Shown: piece after piece, positions 46,950-59,789 of the stretch
Layout: every line of letters starts with the position of its first letter
Numbering within the stretch: the first letter of the stretch is position 1
Source: Liolophura sinensis
Lineage: Eukaryota > Mollusca > Polyplacophora > Chitonida > Chitonidae
Direction: 5' to 3'
NCBI RefSeq assembly: GCF_032854445.1
Contig: NC_088303.1
Location: forward strand, 18,855,501 to 18,919,500
DNA: 64,000 nt
Position numbers and translations under genes: made by a program
The notes under the pieces: model-generated
What the model was told of the DNA's origin: nothing
The model's database searches: none
What the model saw: only the letters and a program-made list of their open reading frames with translations

Positions 46950-49800
46950 TTGGGATACATAACGAAGGGGGTTCCAAAATCTTCGATTTATGTTATAATT
47001 TATCTTGTGTGAAATAAGCAGGTAATCTGACACAACAATGGAAACTACATGTACACAGTGATTTGGATATCTGCTAACTTTTTTCCTTTGGGAAGTTATA
47101 TAGTGATATTATTTTTCTTCTCAGAGGTAGACAGGAACCCTGCAGTAGTTGGTCAGGTTTCGGTTTGTTCATAGTTAAAGGTACTTTCACTTTTTCATGC
47201 GGGTTGTAAAAGTACTTGGCGTATTTTGAGCCTGTCCTGGAACACAGCTTGGTATCTACATATGTACCCAATTTTCGGTGGATTGTCATTCGACAAATGT
47301 ACCACGTCTTAGTGCCCAGTCATTTCAAGTATATCATCATAACATCAGATACGTTGTGTATATGATACAATGAGATATTTTTCTAGGTAAACATGCAGCG
47401 CACATGTAGTGTATTGAAAGCCTTGATTTGGAAATATAGGGCATACCTCGTCAATCAGCTGACGGATTGAGTTTCCGTCAGTACTCACTATTTATTGAAT
47501 GGGCTCACACGGCTTTATCTGGCTCAAAAGTGATAATTACCTTCTTGATGGTGGATTTCCGAGTGTAGTGGAATATTACAGGTTTTATGGTATTTTGTGC
47601 TATTTGGGGCCCGTCATATTGTGAAACTCCATTGGCGTTATGAGCATTTACATTATTTTGCCAAATAGATGTAGACAGTTACCACATGTACCATCGGGTC
47701 TGTTCAGCAGAAGTGCAAAAGACCACCAAAATATTTCATATTGGTCGATTTTGTCTTTCTCACTACAAATATGTACCTTTAAGGGTTTTTAGTTCGTTGG
47801 CCATGAATGACGTTTCACTGAAGTAATGACTTAACGACTATTGTGTAGACTTTGCTTTATTAACACCATCTAACTTTAACCCCTGACGAAAATGGTTAGT
47901 TATGGTTGTGGAGTATATGAGACTGTCACAATACTGCTGGAGATGTTGTGCTCAAGTCATTAGACTAAGTTCTGGAAAGTGTTTTCAACTAAGAGCTGTT
48001 TGCTCAACATAACTGCTTAGCACAACAACTGTTTGTTTGGCCAAGTAGATGGCTAAGCTCTCCAAACAAAAAATACAGTGTAAAGCAGAAATGAAAGCAA
48101 ATTCCGCCAAGAATTTTCTGAACGATGTTTGGCAAACATCATCATCCTTTCATAAAGGTGTAAACATATTGTCACTCGAAAGAGCCAACAGGGTGGACAG
48201 AAAGTTATCTTCCTGCTCTTGGCCGCTTATAGGCACAAAGGTCACCATGCACGACGAGAACAAAACATAACCCAAATGTCCCCACCCTCCTTCCTCCACA
48301 TCTGGACACGTCTCAAGACATTATTTCTGTTTTACCCACTCAGCCTTACGTTATACGTACGTCTGTTCTTTGTATGGAAGTAGTTGTTTTACACATGTGG
48401 CTTGCGGTTGTCGTCTCAAAAAGACACCCCTTTTTCATTGGCGGCTGTTAGATGTCTTGAATGTTGTACGAGTCCGTATTTGTTTTTTGTTTAAGAAATA
48501 ATGTGGTTTGCGCTGATCATGTCCAAAAACAAAAAAAAACACATTTATTCGATGACTGACAGATATTTTGAGTGTTGCAACTGCTGATTAAAAGCATTAC
48601 AAGTGGACGTTGATTTCTGAACGCAGACCTGTACACGGACTCGGATGAATTCAGTTAACACCATTGATTTATGGTGGTGGTTTTGATGGTAAATTAACAT
48701 TAACATTTACCAGAATATTATAAGGATATCAGTATAATCTAAATCAATAAGTGAATATTCTGTGAATAACATATTTATTTATTTTATTTATTTGATAAGT
48801 GTCTTACACAATAATATAAAAAAAGATAACGAAACACACACAGTTAGTGTATAGTCGATAGATACTGAAAACTTATAGTTAATGCATTAAACTGAAAAGA
48901 TAATAATAATTTCTACACAGGCTGATCACTGATGTCAAAGGCAAACATACGTGTCTTAAGTGGAACACTTGTGCCAACTACATGAAACGACACTTTCCTG
49001 ATCTTTTGATATTAACATGCCTCGATTTTGAGACACGTGTTTAAGTCAAAAGGCGGTTGTCACATGTTCAGTAAGGAGAATCACCACCTGTCAAAACGCA
49101 AATAACGAAATGGCTGGTCAATTGGCGACGGTACACATTCTAACACCTTGGAATGTTTGTTTGTGCTTGACGTCAAATAGCCAAAACCAAAAAAGTCTTA
49201 GTTTTGCCGTGATGTCCCAGCTGCTCTGAGCAAATCACCACACTCTTTGGTCACGTGACTAAAGTACTGGAGGTGAAAACAAAGCGAATTTAACCCACGT
49301 GAGATAGGCATTGAAGACGATTTTAGCTTAAAAAATTGAAAATATGGGAAGTAATTAGAATGTGTCTAGCCTTCAAATATTGTAGTTTCAGTCTCCTTTA
49401 GTACTGTAAACTGATACACTGATTAGGGCTGATCGATACTTACACAGCAGAACGTTGAACAATATGCTCGGGAAAATATGCATATGCCTTTGTAGCTGTA
49501 GCGCGCATATCTTTTGTCAACTTAACAGAGCTTTTTATAGCTGTGCTATAACCCTATAACAGCTACACCCGCGAGGTACTTATCATGCGGTTGTTCCTTC
49601 CAACCTCTGTTCACTAATGGAACTTACAAATGGAACATCGATCAAAACAAGGGCATAAAAAGCATATATAGGCCAGCTGCCGAAATCTTTTGGCGTACAA
49701 ACTGAAGGTACTGTGCACGTTTTAAATAATTACAACTGAGTGTTCATATACTTGTGACTTTGTTAGCGTGTGTAGGATTCATTGTTATTATAGTTCAGTT
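46950..49800. other. Unassigned intergenic stretch
   Basis: No exon with both splice sites and a recognisable product was found. A decayed SINE-tail-like stretch (tatttgataagtgtcttaca) is at about 48,790. The 73-residue frame at 48,049-48,270 is lysine-rich with no motif I know. Confidence 0.5.
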
Positions 49801-49810
49801 ATTGCTAAAA

Positions 49811-49968
49811 CACTCCCCAGTTGTACACTTGTAAAGACTCCTCAGGTGTAAACTTATAAACGCTCCCCCGGTGTACCCTTATAAACACACCCCAGGTGTA
49901 CACTTATAAACACTCCCCAGGTGTATACTTATAAACACTCCCCAGATGTACACTTATAAAATATTGCT
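49811..49968. repeat. 26-bp minisatellite (about 6 copies)
   Basis: Unit cactccccaggtgtacactt followed by ataaa is repeated head to tail with one or two changes per copy. Confidence 0.93.
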
Positions 49969-50899
49969 CAAACATTTCATGCAGAGAAAATACCTACGTT
50001 CAAACTAAATGATACACCATTTATTTAACGTTTGTTTCCTGCTCCATATACACTAGTGAGAGTCGTCTCCAAGTTGTCTACCTCAATAGTCTGGACAAAA
50101 TAGAGTACCGAGCGTGCATTAACTGGAGCTTTTTCAGTACTAAGTATTTGAAACATACAGTAGTTAAAAGTCGAGGTTAGTGTGCATAAGGTTTAGGGCA
50201 GCTCTGTAGTTAACACCCAACCACCCACTTCATTTTGGAGAATCAATAGCAAGCCATTTTATCAAACAGTGGTGCCTTTGAAGTTTTGTAACGATAAATA
50301 TAGACAGTTTAAATAGACGTGGCTCAACGCAGCTCCGCTCAAGTTCTTGAAATTCTCACGACCCAGTGTTTATCTTTTCCGAGTCGACACTTGGGTGTAG
50401 CAGGAGAATTTGTTAGCACCTGACAGTAACACAAACGCACTAGTAAAGCAAACAATGTCGAGTGTTGTGAGCTGCCAGAGTATATTGGCATTTTTACCCA
50501 GAAATGTGTGCGCCTGATTAACCTAGAGTGATATGGGCTTTTGATGCACGTGCCTCAAAGCTTATGTAAAAGTATGAGCTTAACCTGGATTGAAGGAATA
50601 TTCGTATGCACAGTCAAATAACATAAACTTGCGTAAGACATAAGCCAAATATACAACCAATATGTTTATTTCTAATTTCTTATTATTTACATTTTTTATT
50701 TTCAATGAAAAAAAAACTATAAAATAAATTTATGTATTAAGTTGATTGGTGTTTCACGCAATTCTATAAAAGCAAACATAAAACACACATATATATGTAT
50801 GCGATGCCTATATAAGTATATGCCAAGAGCACAACAAATGACTTCATCTGCTCTTTTTTGAATGCATTTATGTATGTATGTATGTATGTTATGTATGTA

Positions 50900-50972
50900 T
50901 GTATACTTGGGTTTTTACGCCGTACTTTAAAATATTTCAGCCATGTGACAACGAGGAGTCATGAGGTTTTCT
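50900..50972 (-). mobile_element. SINE family B 3' end
   Basis: gggtttttacgccgtacttt followed by gtgacaacgaggagtcatga matches the 3' end of the family B copy at 34,095-34,200. A (TATG)n microsatellite (tatgtatgtatgtatg) flanks it on the left. Confidence 0.65.
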
Positions 50973-51389
50973 ACATATCATTTGTCTTCTTGTGAGTCTA
51001 GGCTGCTTCTTGACAACCTAAGTTTCCCAGACTTTACACTAAGATTTTACTTGTAAGGAAAAGGCATATGCAAAACATATTGTGGCCTACAATTACACCG
51101 TTACTGTCACATAACGTGACGCCCATGATTGAATTTCTAGGTAAAAACAAGTAGATCCGAAGTGTACAAAAACGTAAAATTCTCTGTTGTACTCCACCAA
51201 TGATTTTATATGATTAGTGTTTAATGGGTGGGGGTGGGGGGGAGGGGAGACGGTTATCTTTTTCCTTTAGCATTTGCTTATGATTGCAAATATCGATTAT
51301 TAAATGTTGTAAACGTAATCATCATTATCACAACACTGACCCGACCATAGCTCATATGTAATTAATGGTTAAAAGATTTTCATATGTGC

Positions 51390-51478
51390 CACCCCGGGAT
51401 TTGAACTTGAATCTCCTGATTCAAATTCCAGCCCTCTACCAAATGAGCAAAATAGAAATTCCACCTAGCTACTGCATT
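51390..51478 (-). mobile_element. Decayed tRNA-like sequence (SINE head or tRNA pseudogene)
   Basis: Minus-strand ttgctcatttggtagaggg resembles an A box and aagttcaaatcccggggtg a B box about 40 bp further. The T stem and acceptor stem do not pair well, so it is not scored as a working tRNA gene. Confidence 0.5.
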
Positions 51479-51564
51479 GGTAAGCTGCTTCCGCAGGTTA
51501 ATATATATCCGTAAAGATTGAAAAACATAAAAAATACATGAATTTCAAATAAAATAGTCCCAAC

Positions 51565-51800
51565 AGTTAGGTGTAAATGTGTCCTTTAATATTTGTTTGA
51601 TTTTCCTTTAAATAGAAAAAGACACTTAAAAATAACTTTTGTACGGTGGGTATTTGGGGTCACCTCTTGGTATATACTGCCGTTATGTAACAATGTTATA
51701 AATGAGGATGTAACACATGCTTTGTTTCAGTTGAAATAAATAAATGCACGTAATACATTTGTAAAATTCTACTTTTTACAGGACTTATTTCAAATAATAT
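51565..51800. mobile_element. MITE-like family, second copy (left part)
   Basis: Shares with 9,960-10,140 the order tgtacggtgggtatttgggg, cacctcttggtatata, gtaacaatgttataaatgag and acacatg. Only the left part is clear. Confidence 0.55.
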
Positions 51801-51809
51801 ACTAACTGA

Positions 51810-53540
51810 ATCCATGTTTGTTGATTGTATATATTAGATATGTTTCTAGAACAAATTCTGACGGAATGGTCACAAGTAAAATATAAATACACTTGACGTT
51901 TTTGCTTCATCGATATTGTATGCATGTACTGCACGTACGACAGAACGTTTAAAATCTATAGAATAGTTATTTGAATAGTGCGGTGTTAAAAACTCCAGAA
52001 ATATTGGTATGTCCTGTCTTATCACAGGTACATTTAGTGTCCATTGTTATGGATGTCTATTTCAGCTGGTACTCGGGCTGTGGATCAGCACGATGAAGAA
52101 ATCATGACGAGCCGGCGTACAAAAATGCAATGATCCACTGACTGTGATTAATCGATTAACTGATTGAAAGAATAATCCTTTTACCGGACGACAATGGTTT
52201 TTATCTGTGAAGGAAACCGTGGTGCTCCGTGTAAACAAGAGGCCCTTCACAATTCTCTCTTGAGCTTTTACAGACTTGTCCCCGGCACAGCGAGTTCAGT
52301 ATGTATGGATGGCATATTGATGAAAATAATAAATAAATCTCTAATAAATATATGCAGTAAGTTGTGAGTCATATTTCATTATCCTTCAACATACATAATA
52401 AACGTCAAATCAAATTGCAATATGAAATAAAATACAACAAAAATGTATCATTTCCACCAGATTTTTTTATAAACATAAGGTCGAGGATTTGCACTTGTGG
52501 TTTGTTGTCTATTGTTTACGTATTTGTAAGTTCCATTGTGACTTAAGAGTCTCTGAGACCTTTTCTGGTGTAATAATGGCATTACCAACGAGCTTCTTGC
52601 CTCAATAAACCTTCGATTCTCTGCAATGAAACAAAGAACAATTTTGAATAAATAGTCAGTGCTGTGTTGAAAAGTAAGGTGATTGTTTGATACAATGCTA
52701 TAGACGGTTTCTGTTAGCCACTCGCCTGTAGGCTTATTCAGTTGTCTGTAAACTCAGTCATATTCGCTACCAAAATTGCCTTTAGTCAGTGACAAGCTAC
52801 ACCATAAGCACTACACATCCATATGTTAGAGGTTCATATTCTTGCCAAGATCATGAAGTTAAAACGCTTTTTCTATGTTATAATGTTAAACTTGAGACAA
52901 AAGAACTCACTGCCTTAGGTGATGTCATAATTATTCAGAAACAAGCGTGGAGGCTAAAAAGTCTTACAATCGGTGCACCAACATGTGGTTAGGACGAACT
53001 GCATCCAGTAACACGGCCTTCACTTCTGTCTCCACGAATCGACTACATTGCTTTTTATTACAGAATTTCCTGACATGCAACTTTAAAATCATTCTACTGT
53101 CAGATCATATACTACAAGATATAAACTACAATTCATCTATTTAGGTTATATTAGCCTATACTTAAACCTGTAAATAGTTTCAAATGTGGGAGTATCACAA
53201 GCAGGGTTTAGAGTGAAGTCGAAAGGAGCTTAGGTAGCTGGTGTCACTTTCCCTCCAAGCATACCGGACTTCGCCCATTCCCGAGAATGCCACTTGTTTT
53301 TGAATAATTATGACGTCATCCAGGGCTCAGTGTGAAACTGTGTTCATGCAGTTTAACATTATGAATTAGAAAAGTGTTCTAACTTCATTTTCTTGGCAAG
53401 GATATGAATTTTCAAATTACGGATGTGGAGAACTTCTGTTGTTAAGTGACACTTAGTAAAAGCAATTTTTGTACCGGGTATGACTGACTTTATAGACAGC
53501 TCAATATAGGCGAATGACTAAAAGAAATAGACTATAGTTC
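51810..53540. other. Unassigned intergenic stretch
   Basis: Three short open frames (52,062-52,250, 52,364-52,546, 52,789-53,144) lack recognisable domains or matching splice sites. I see no gene here. Confidence 0.45.
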
Positions 53541-53549
53541 TGTTGCTTT

Positions 53550-53800
53550 GGGTAAAAGGCCGACCTTTGACAAGTTACTGACGGCCTTTTCAAAGTGTGG
53601 TGTATACATATGAACACCATACACATGTAGGTACAAGTTTTTTTTTTGAAGCAAAGGTAAGACTGGGAAAACGATCGCATCGAGCGTCGTCGACCGTGTA
53701 TTGTCACCAAGGCCCTTATGAACAAAGACAGAGGAGAGTCTACAATACTCTGTTCACGGCTAGGATTGAACCCGCGTATCTAGTGCCTCGTTGACGTGAG
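53550..53800. mobile_element. Repeat family C copy, diverged
   Basis: Contains aggccgacctttgacaagtt, actgacggc, ggtgtatacatatgaacacc and a tRNA-like end (ggattgaacccgcgtatcta). Similar in order to 62,030-62,330. Confidence 0.5.
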
Positions 53801-55162
53801 TAGTGCACCTAAGAGCTAGGGAAAGTAAAGTTTTAAAAAAAAATATTCAATATGTTAAAGGCTGCTAGGAAAATTTTGAAATTAAAGCAAATCATGTGAA
53901 AAAGTCAGTTAAGGTAGTTGAAATATTAAACTTAGAGAATCACAATGAAGACTTACCCATGGGCAGACATTTGTGATTTAATAAAATACCATGTTATAGC
54001 GTGATAAAATTCAGTGGCTATGTTATGAATACAATTCAGGAAGCTTATTTCGGTTAGCTTAAAATGATTTTCAACCTTTCTGATAAGGGACCAAGGACAT
54101 GCCGTCATCCGGAAACCCATTCGTTGACTCGGTCAGCAAGCATCCGCAATAGTTATGTACAACTGTACAGATAGTGATTGTTGTACTAATCACAGATCTG
54201 TTTTATGTTAAATGACAGGATGTGTTCGAAGTGTTTTCGTATACAAAAAAAAACCTTGTCTTCTTGTTTCAGCAAAAATGCTTCAAAATGGAATCTGTTA
54301 GTGTGAACGACATCAAGGTCCTACCTTCTGATGCAATGTACTTGCTCAACGTGATTCTTCCCAAGCCTACGCTGGAACTGTGTTTGAAAAAAATCAAAAT
54401 ATTGGTATTAACCATGTACATATAGAAATTTTCACTTGGTTAGAATTCTGTCATGTCTTCTTATAGCCAGCTTATCAAGAATATATTTCTATGGCTGACT
54501 CACTGGAAGGTTAGGCCGTAAGTACCGTACTTGCTACCTCATCTCATCCCATCACAATCTACTAACACCAAGCCTGCCTAAATCCGCTAACATGTCAATC
54601 CCCGGTTAGAGTAACAATTTTGCCAGTTATAATGATGTAAGGCATGCAGGACTTCTGATTGAACAAAGGGAGCCTTTCGCCTTCAAAGCAGGCACAGGAA
54701 ACATTCGGTCAGTGCTGTGCAGTTAATCCATCATATAAACGAAAGAGAGGTTCAGGTTCTTTCATTTGATAACTACATATTTAAGATATTGTCGTGAGTA
54801 TAAATCGTTCACCTGCACCTTCATTATTAAATCCGGTCTGGGAAACTGAACATTATCTGATGTCTGTTAGTGATGATTACTGCGTTATAATTACTACACT
54901 GTATGTTATGGACTGATAGCACTAGATATCGTTACTCCAATAAAAGCATTCTGATGGACTAATGGAAAAGTCTGACCTATATAACATAAAAGTTTGTAGC
55001 AATATCATCACTAAGAAGACGCAGTACTCATTCCGATTAGATCCTAGACTTACTGCAGAGATTGTTCTTGCACTTTGTATCGGCTGGGCACTCCGAGCAC
55101 GAGGTACCCGCATTGTAAGGACGGTTGTCGTTGTAGTTGCCGCTGAAAGGCAAAAGGTTACG

Positions 55163-55280
55163 ATTTATTTATTTGATTGGAGTTTTACGCCGTACCCAAG
55201 AATATTTCACTTCTACGACGGCGGCCAGCATTATGGTGGGAGGAAACCGAGCAGAGCCCGGGGGAAATCCACGACCATCC
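55163..55280 (-). mobile_element. SINE family A, 5'-truncated, next to a splice acceptor
   Basis: From tttatttatttgattggagt to gggggaaatccacgaccatc. In the transcript sense of CAP copy B its AAATAAAT tail ends about 20 bp before the acceptor (ctttcag) of the exon at 55,142. The insertion therefore replaced much of the normal upstream intron sequence. Confidence 0.88.
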
Positions 55281-56104
55281 GCCAACGGTTAAGAAGGTAG
55301 CACTGGTATAAACGTTAAGAAACCAGCAAAAAAAAAATCATCCAGGTAGTGTTGGGCAATGTCGGATTAAATGACTTACTAATCCCTTACTTGAAGTGAA
55401 TTTGTCTTCAAAGTGAACACATGAAATTTAGAAAACAGTTTGAACAAAAGTATCGTGTTTGTTTTAAGGTTGTTAGATATATGTGCCTTGATATGGAAAT
55501 TCATACCACAAAATATTCTTCTTATACAACCGTGGTTCACCTGTTGTCTGATGAAGTACATTGTTTTTATTCTGCAAAATCCGGAATGAATAGCTTGTTG
55601 ACAACAGTACTTAGTGTCAGCTGGTTTACTTACGGTGGAGAGTAGTTACATACAACATATACAGCGTATTTCTTATCCTCAACACCTGGATGGGTCAGCG
55701 TTGGACAGTACGCTACGCCGCAGCCGAAGTACTGAGATTTAGCCCATACCACCTACAACATGGAAAATAAATTTTGACAAGTGATGATAGAACTACTCCA
55801 TCTCCCGTATTGACAATCTACAACATGTGTCTTGGCTGGCGTTAATTTGTCTTTCTGTCTGCTATCAGTTATACAAGCAGGAATGTGGGTGAAATTTTGT
55901 CCGCAGGTTGGCATTCAGCTAAAGACCAATCCATTTGTTCTTATCGTGATCTTCATCGGAATCTTGATCTAGAAATTTTGGAAGTAATGCTTTACCATTG
56001 AGAGACAGGGCTGTGTGGAGGAATTCGTACCTTTAAGCCATGGCGGAGGTTTGTGCATGTCGGGGTGCTCTCCAGTTCATTTGCTTAAATGTACGTGATT
56101 TAAA

Positions 56105-56540
56105 CAGTTTTGATCAGGTGTTTACGAGAATGCAGGAATACCTCATTTGTTTTTGCAAATGGTGATTTTTCGTTATCCTGATCATGTTTATACCGGCATA
56201 CAGGAATACGTCATTTGTTTATGTAACAAACATTTCTGATCAGGTGTTTATGGAAATGCATAGATGGCTCATTTGTTTTTGTAATGGGTGTCTTTCATTT
56301 CACAATCCTTATCAGTTGTTTACTGAATACTTCATGCCTTTGTGTAATTGTATGTTTTTTCACAGTGCTGATGAGGTTTTTACGGGAAGGCAGGAATAGT
56401 TTATTTGTTCTTGTAAATGAGGGTTTTCTTTCACAGTTCTGATCAGGTGTTTACAGGAATGCAGGAATAGTTCATTTGTTCTTGTAAATGGCGTTTTTTC
56501 GCAGTTCTGATTAGGTGCTAACGGATTACAGGAATAACTC
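56105..56540. repeat. 58-71-bp degenerate tandem array
   Basis: About seven units share ctgatcaggtgtttac, gaatgcaggaatag and tcatttgttcttgtaaatg. They lie in the intron between the exons at 56,866 and 55,752 of CAP copy B. The 60-residue minus-strand frame here comes from the repetition. Confidence 0.85.
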
Positions 56541-57539
56541 ATTACTGGGACCTAATAATCAATAAAACCCGTTATATGACAAATGAGAGCCCGTTTGTGA
56601 TTTAAAAATGCAAGGAAATGGATTGACCGGAAATCATTATGACCCTCTTTTCGTGTTCATTATCTGCACTTCAAATTCCTCGTATTCACATGGGCTAATG
56701 CACATCTAGCCGCCTTTTGTTTTTAGACAGGTACATTCTGTAACCCCAGTCTCTTAATCAGGCTAACAAAATTCCATTTTCTGCCTGATGAATTTTTAAG
56801 GAATCACGTATCTGTCTTATCTTTTTTTTCCAAAAATTATCATTTTTACACATGTAAATTCGCACCTGTTTGTAATGACCGCAAACAGCCGAACAAGTGT
56901 TGGTGGTCAGTCGTAGAAGTTAATCTCATCATGCCAAGCCTTCACAACGCCTCGAACATTTAACTCGGGGACACTGTGTCTCCCCAACTTACAAACAGGT
57001 TTTGTCCCATGCGTTCACCGCTACATCTGCAACAAGGGAACACCAATGCTATTCTGGTAAATATACACAATATAAACATGTTATTGCGGGTTCTCCCCAA
57101 GATAAAATGAAATGTTTTTCAGTTTACTTACGTTTTTACTTCTCTAGAAGCAGGTCCTTTGTGTTGCGTTGAAACTGAATAAGCTTAACAAAATCCGCAC
57201 TTAAATTTAAACTGTTTCGTAAAGATTCGGTTTCAGTTAGCCATTGTTTGTTGTTCCAAAGGGACAATGATTTTCATTACACCTTTAAACTTGTTTGTAG
57301 CTAATGTACATATACTTACTCAAACAGGTAATCGTGCTCGTATATACATTTATCGGCCCATGCCTGAGCTCGCTGTGCCAGGTGAATATTCCAGTCCTGT
57401 TAGACAGAAGTAGTCAACGAAATGAATACACAAATATAATAGTTTCCGGCAAGTAAAATATCTATCTGCAGTACGTCTCACAGCTTCAGGGCAAAAATCA
57501 GAAATGAAGGCACCTCTGACAAGCTACACTGTTGTGGTA

Positions 57540-57765
57540 AGTCGAGTGGTCAGTGTTTCAGCGCGGCAAAATAACTCAGGAGCCTCTCACCAATGCCATC
57601 TCTGTCCAGCTCATAGTGGATTCTTCTCCAGTTTGCCAGCAACTGCGAGGATGCTCGTGGGTTTCCCCCAAGGTTTGCTGGCTTCCTCCCACCATAATGC
57701 TAGCCTCCGTCGCATAATTGAAATATTCTTGAGCATGGCTTAAAACACCGATCAGTTGAACTAAA
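57540..57765 (+). mobile_element. Diverged SINE family A copy
   Basis: Contains ggagcctctcaccaatgcca, ggtttgctggcttcctccca and gcataattgaaatattcttg, with several indels and a degraded tRNA head. It lies in an intron of CAP copy B, antisense. Confidence 0.8.
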
Positions 57766-59789
57766 CTAACAGGGACCTCTCCGAAAAATAATCACCTATC
57801 AGAACTGAAGGAATCGTAATTGGTGCGCTACTCACCAAACGCCTGACGTTGGTCCCTGGTATTTTCATTTGACGTCGGTAGTTGTTGTGAGCCGCACGTA
57901 AACGGATTTTATCCGCCATTGGAAACAGTCCTCTGGTTGCCTCGCATATTTCGCGTTTCCCTGAAATGTAAGTTTTGCATTGCTTAAAAATTCACACTCA
58001 GCGCTGAAATGTTCTTGGTTTAACTGTAGCGTTTTATTAACTAGAGTTGTATTCAATATGGCGACGCCATATGACAAATGCTTAAACTGAGACGATGAAG
58101 ACCACCTCAATACATCAAATATCGGTTGAGATAAAAATGTATAAGACAACACGAAACAATTCAAATATTTGAACTATAATTTTAAGGCAAAGGCACAACT
58201 ATGTCCACCACCAACGAAGCACACTCAGAAAAAATGTTCCGATATTTAACAAGTAACTTACAAACTTCATAATGTTTGGCAAACTAAATATACACCAGAA
58301 GAGTGATCCCAGTTTGCATTCCGTTTTGGTGAAAAGCAAGAAATTACCATATACCATATACTTCATGTACGACCAACACTGACCGCACAGGGTATAAAGC
58401 AACAGCTCAATGAATCCTATTGCTCCCTACGGAGTTGTGGTTGTCATTACCAACCCCGTTTCATTACCAACGCATTGTGGCGCACACCATCGAGCGTCAT
58501 AGCAATCCCGCTCCCCGTCCCTTTCTACTCCATCAAACATATTGGCGTGTATGGCTGCTTTGTTGGGGACAATACCTTTACTGTTAACCCACCTCTCAAA
58601 ATTGGTTGATAAATAAATATACATGCTTAGTCGAAGGTTGAAGCAAACAGTACACATTTTATGAACTTTTCTTCACTGACAATCTCACTAAAAATGACAA
58701 TGTAATCATCGGGTGTCTGCTTAGTAGTGGAACATCAGAGTTCAATACCCAATCGCGTCTTACCCAAGACTTTTTAATCGGCCTGATTGCCTAGCGCTCA
58801 ACACACGAATCACTTATCGGCCCGGTGGTACATGTAGTCATTTCTGGTGCGATGTGGTTACTATGGACAAAACTGTACATAAGGTGAATCTGAGATACAA
58901 AGAGACACCGTCGTGAAATCTTTATAGGGATGTTGAGCCTCCTAGATGACAAATAAAACATCTGTGATGTGGACACAAATGTGTGAATAAAGCTGACATC
59001 CTATAGTTACCTTTACAACAATAGTAGATCTTACGATATTACTGGAACGGTCGTCTAAAGCTTCAGCTAATACCCCTGGGTCAAAGATTCGAACCCAACA
59101 CTCGCTTAAGTCTATTTCACAGGAATCGGTGCATAACCGGTTAAGGACACAGAAAACAAACCAGGATTTTCTTTTATTTTCTAACATGCTTAAAGCAGTC
59201 ATATAAATGAAGTACACTTGATTACGGTCTCTAACTCAAATAAAATTCATGAACAAAATGAGTACTAATAACAGTCTTTAGAATTGGTTTACCACGTGTG
59301 TAGTTTCTGAGCTCTGGTTCAAGTACCGGACCCGGATTTATATCACTGTAAAACAGAGAAGAGAAATGATTTTTTTTTCTCAAATTTTTGGGAATGTTTA
59401 GTGAACCATGTGATAAATAGACGTAAATAAGTTATTTTCATATAGCAGAAAAATATCTGGCATGGTTAATATCTATTTAGGATTAGACAGAATGTGAAGG
59501 GTATTTAAATGACATTACACTATTGTGATAACATATGGATGACGGGCAGGAATAATTTTCGATTAGGCTTACTAGCAGTAAATATTGATAATGCTTTTCT
59601 AGACAATTGCGTCTAAATTTTTGCGATACTATTCTTGAAACGTACTGACCATTATAAACTGATAAATGACCATGTTTTCATTTGCAAAATTGTTGGATAT
59701 TTTCTTGAATCTAAGTGACGATCTTGCAGTAAAACAAAACATATATACTTACAATGGGAATGCCTTTGATTCCAGTCCGAAAATGTCCT

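Larger units (their letters stand above)
55054..59787 (-). pseudogene. CAP-superfamily secreted protein, copy B (two frameshifts in one exon)
   Basis: Paralogue of the CAP gene at 35,315-41,247. Exons on the minus strand: 59787-59753 (35-nt candidate), 59345-59293, 57960-57836, 57396-57320, 57026-56866, 55752-55634, 55142-55054. Intron phases and the 77-, 119- and 89-nt exons match copy A. CAP hallmarks are RAAHNNYRR, CIYEHD, VCGHYKQVVWAKS and YVVCNYSPPGNY; the short Cys tail reads CSECPADTKC then KNNLC. Exon 57026-56866 is 161 nt where 163 keeps frame. One base is missing in the CCCC run at 56,967-56,970, between SWGDTVSP and ELNVRGVV. Another is missing near 56,908, between INFYD and TTNTCSAVCG. 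The signal-peptide exon and the last coding exon were not found. Lys in GHYKQ departs from the usual Thr/Val/Ser. It is a pseudogene, or a gene hit by assembly indels. Confidence 0.78.

Noticed and set aside
54816-54860. Possible last coding exon of CAP copy B (minus strand after aatgttcag)
   Set aside because: Frame and acceptor are possible, but the peptide has no similarity to the short VPK ending of copy A and the pyrimidine tract is poor.
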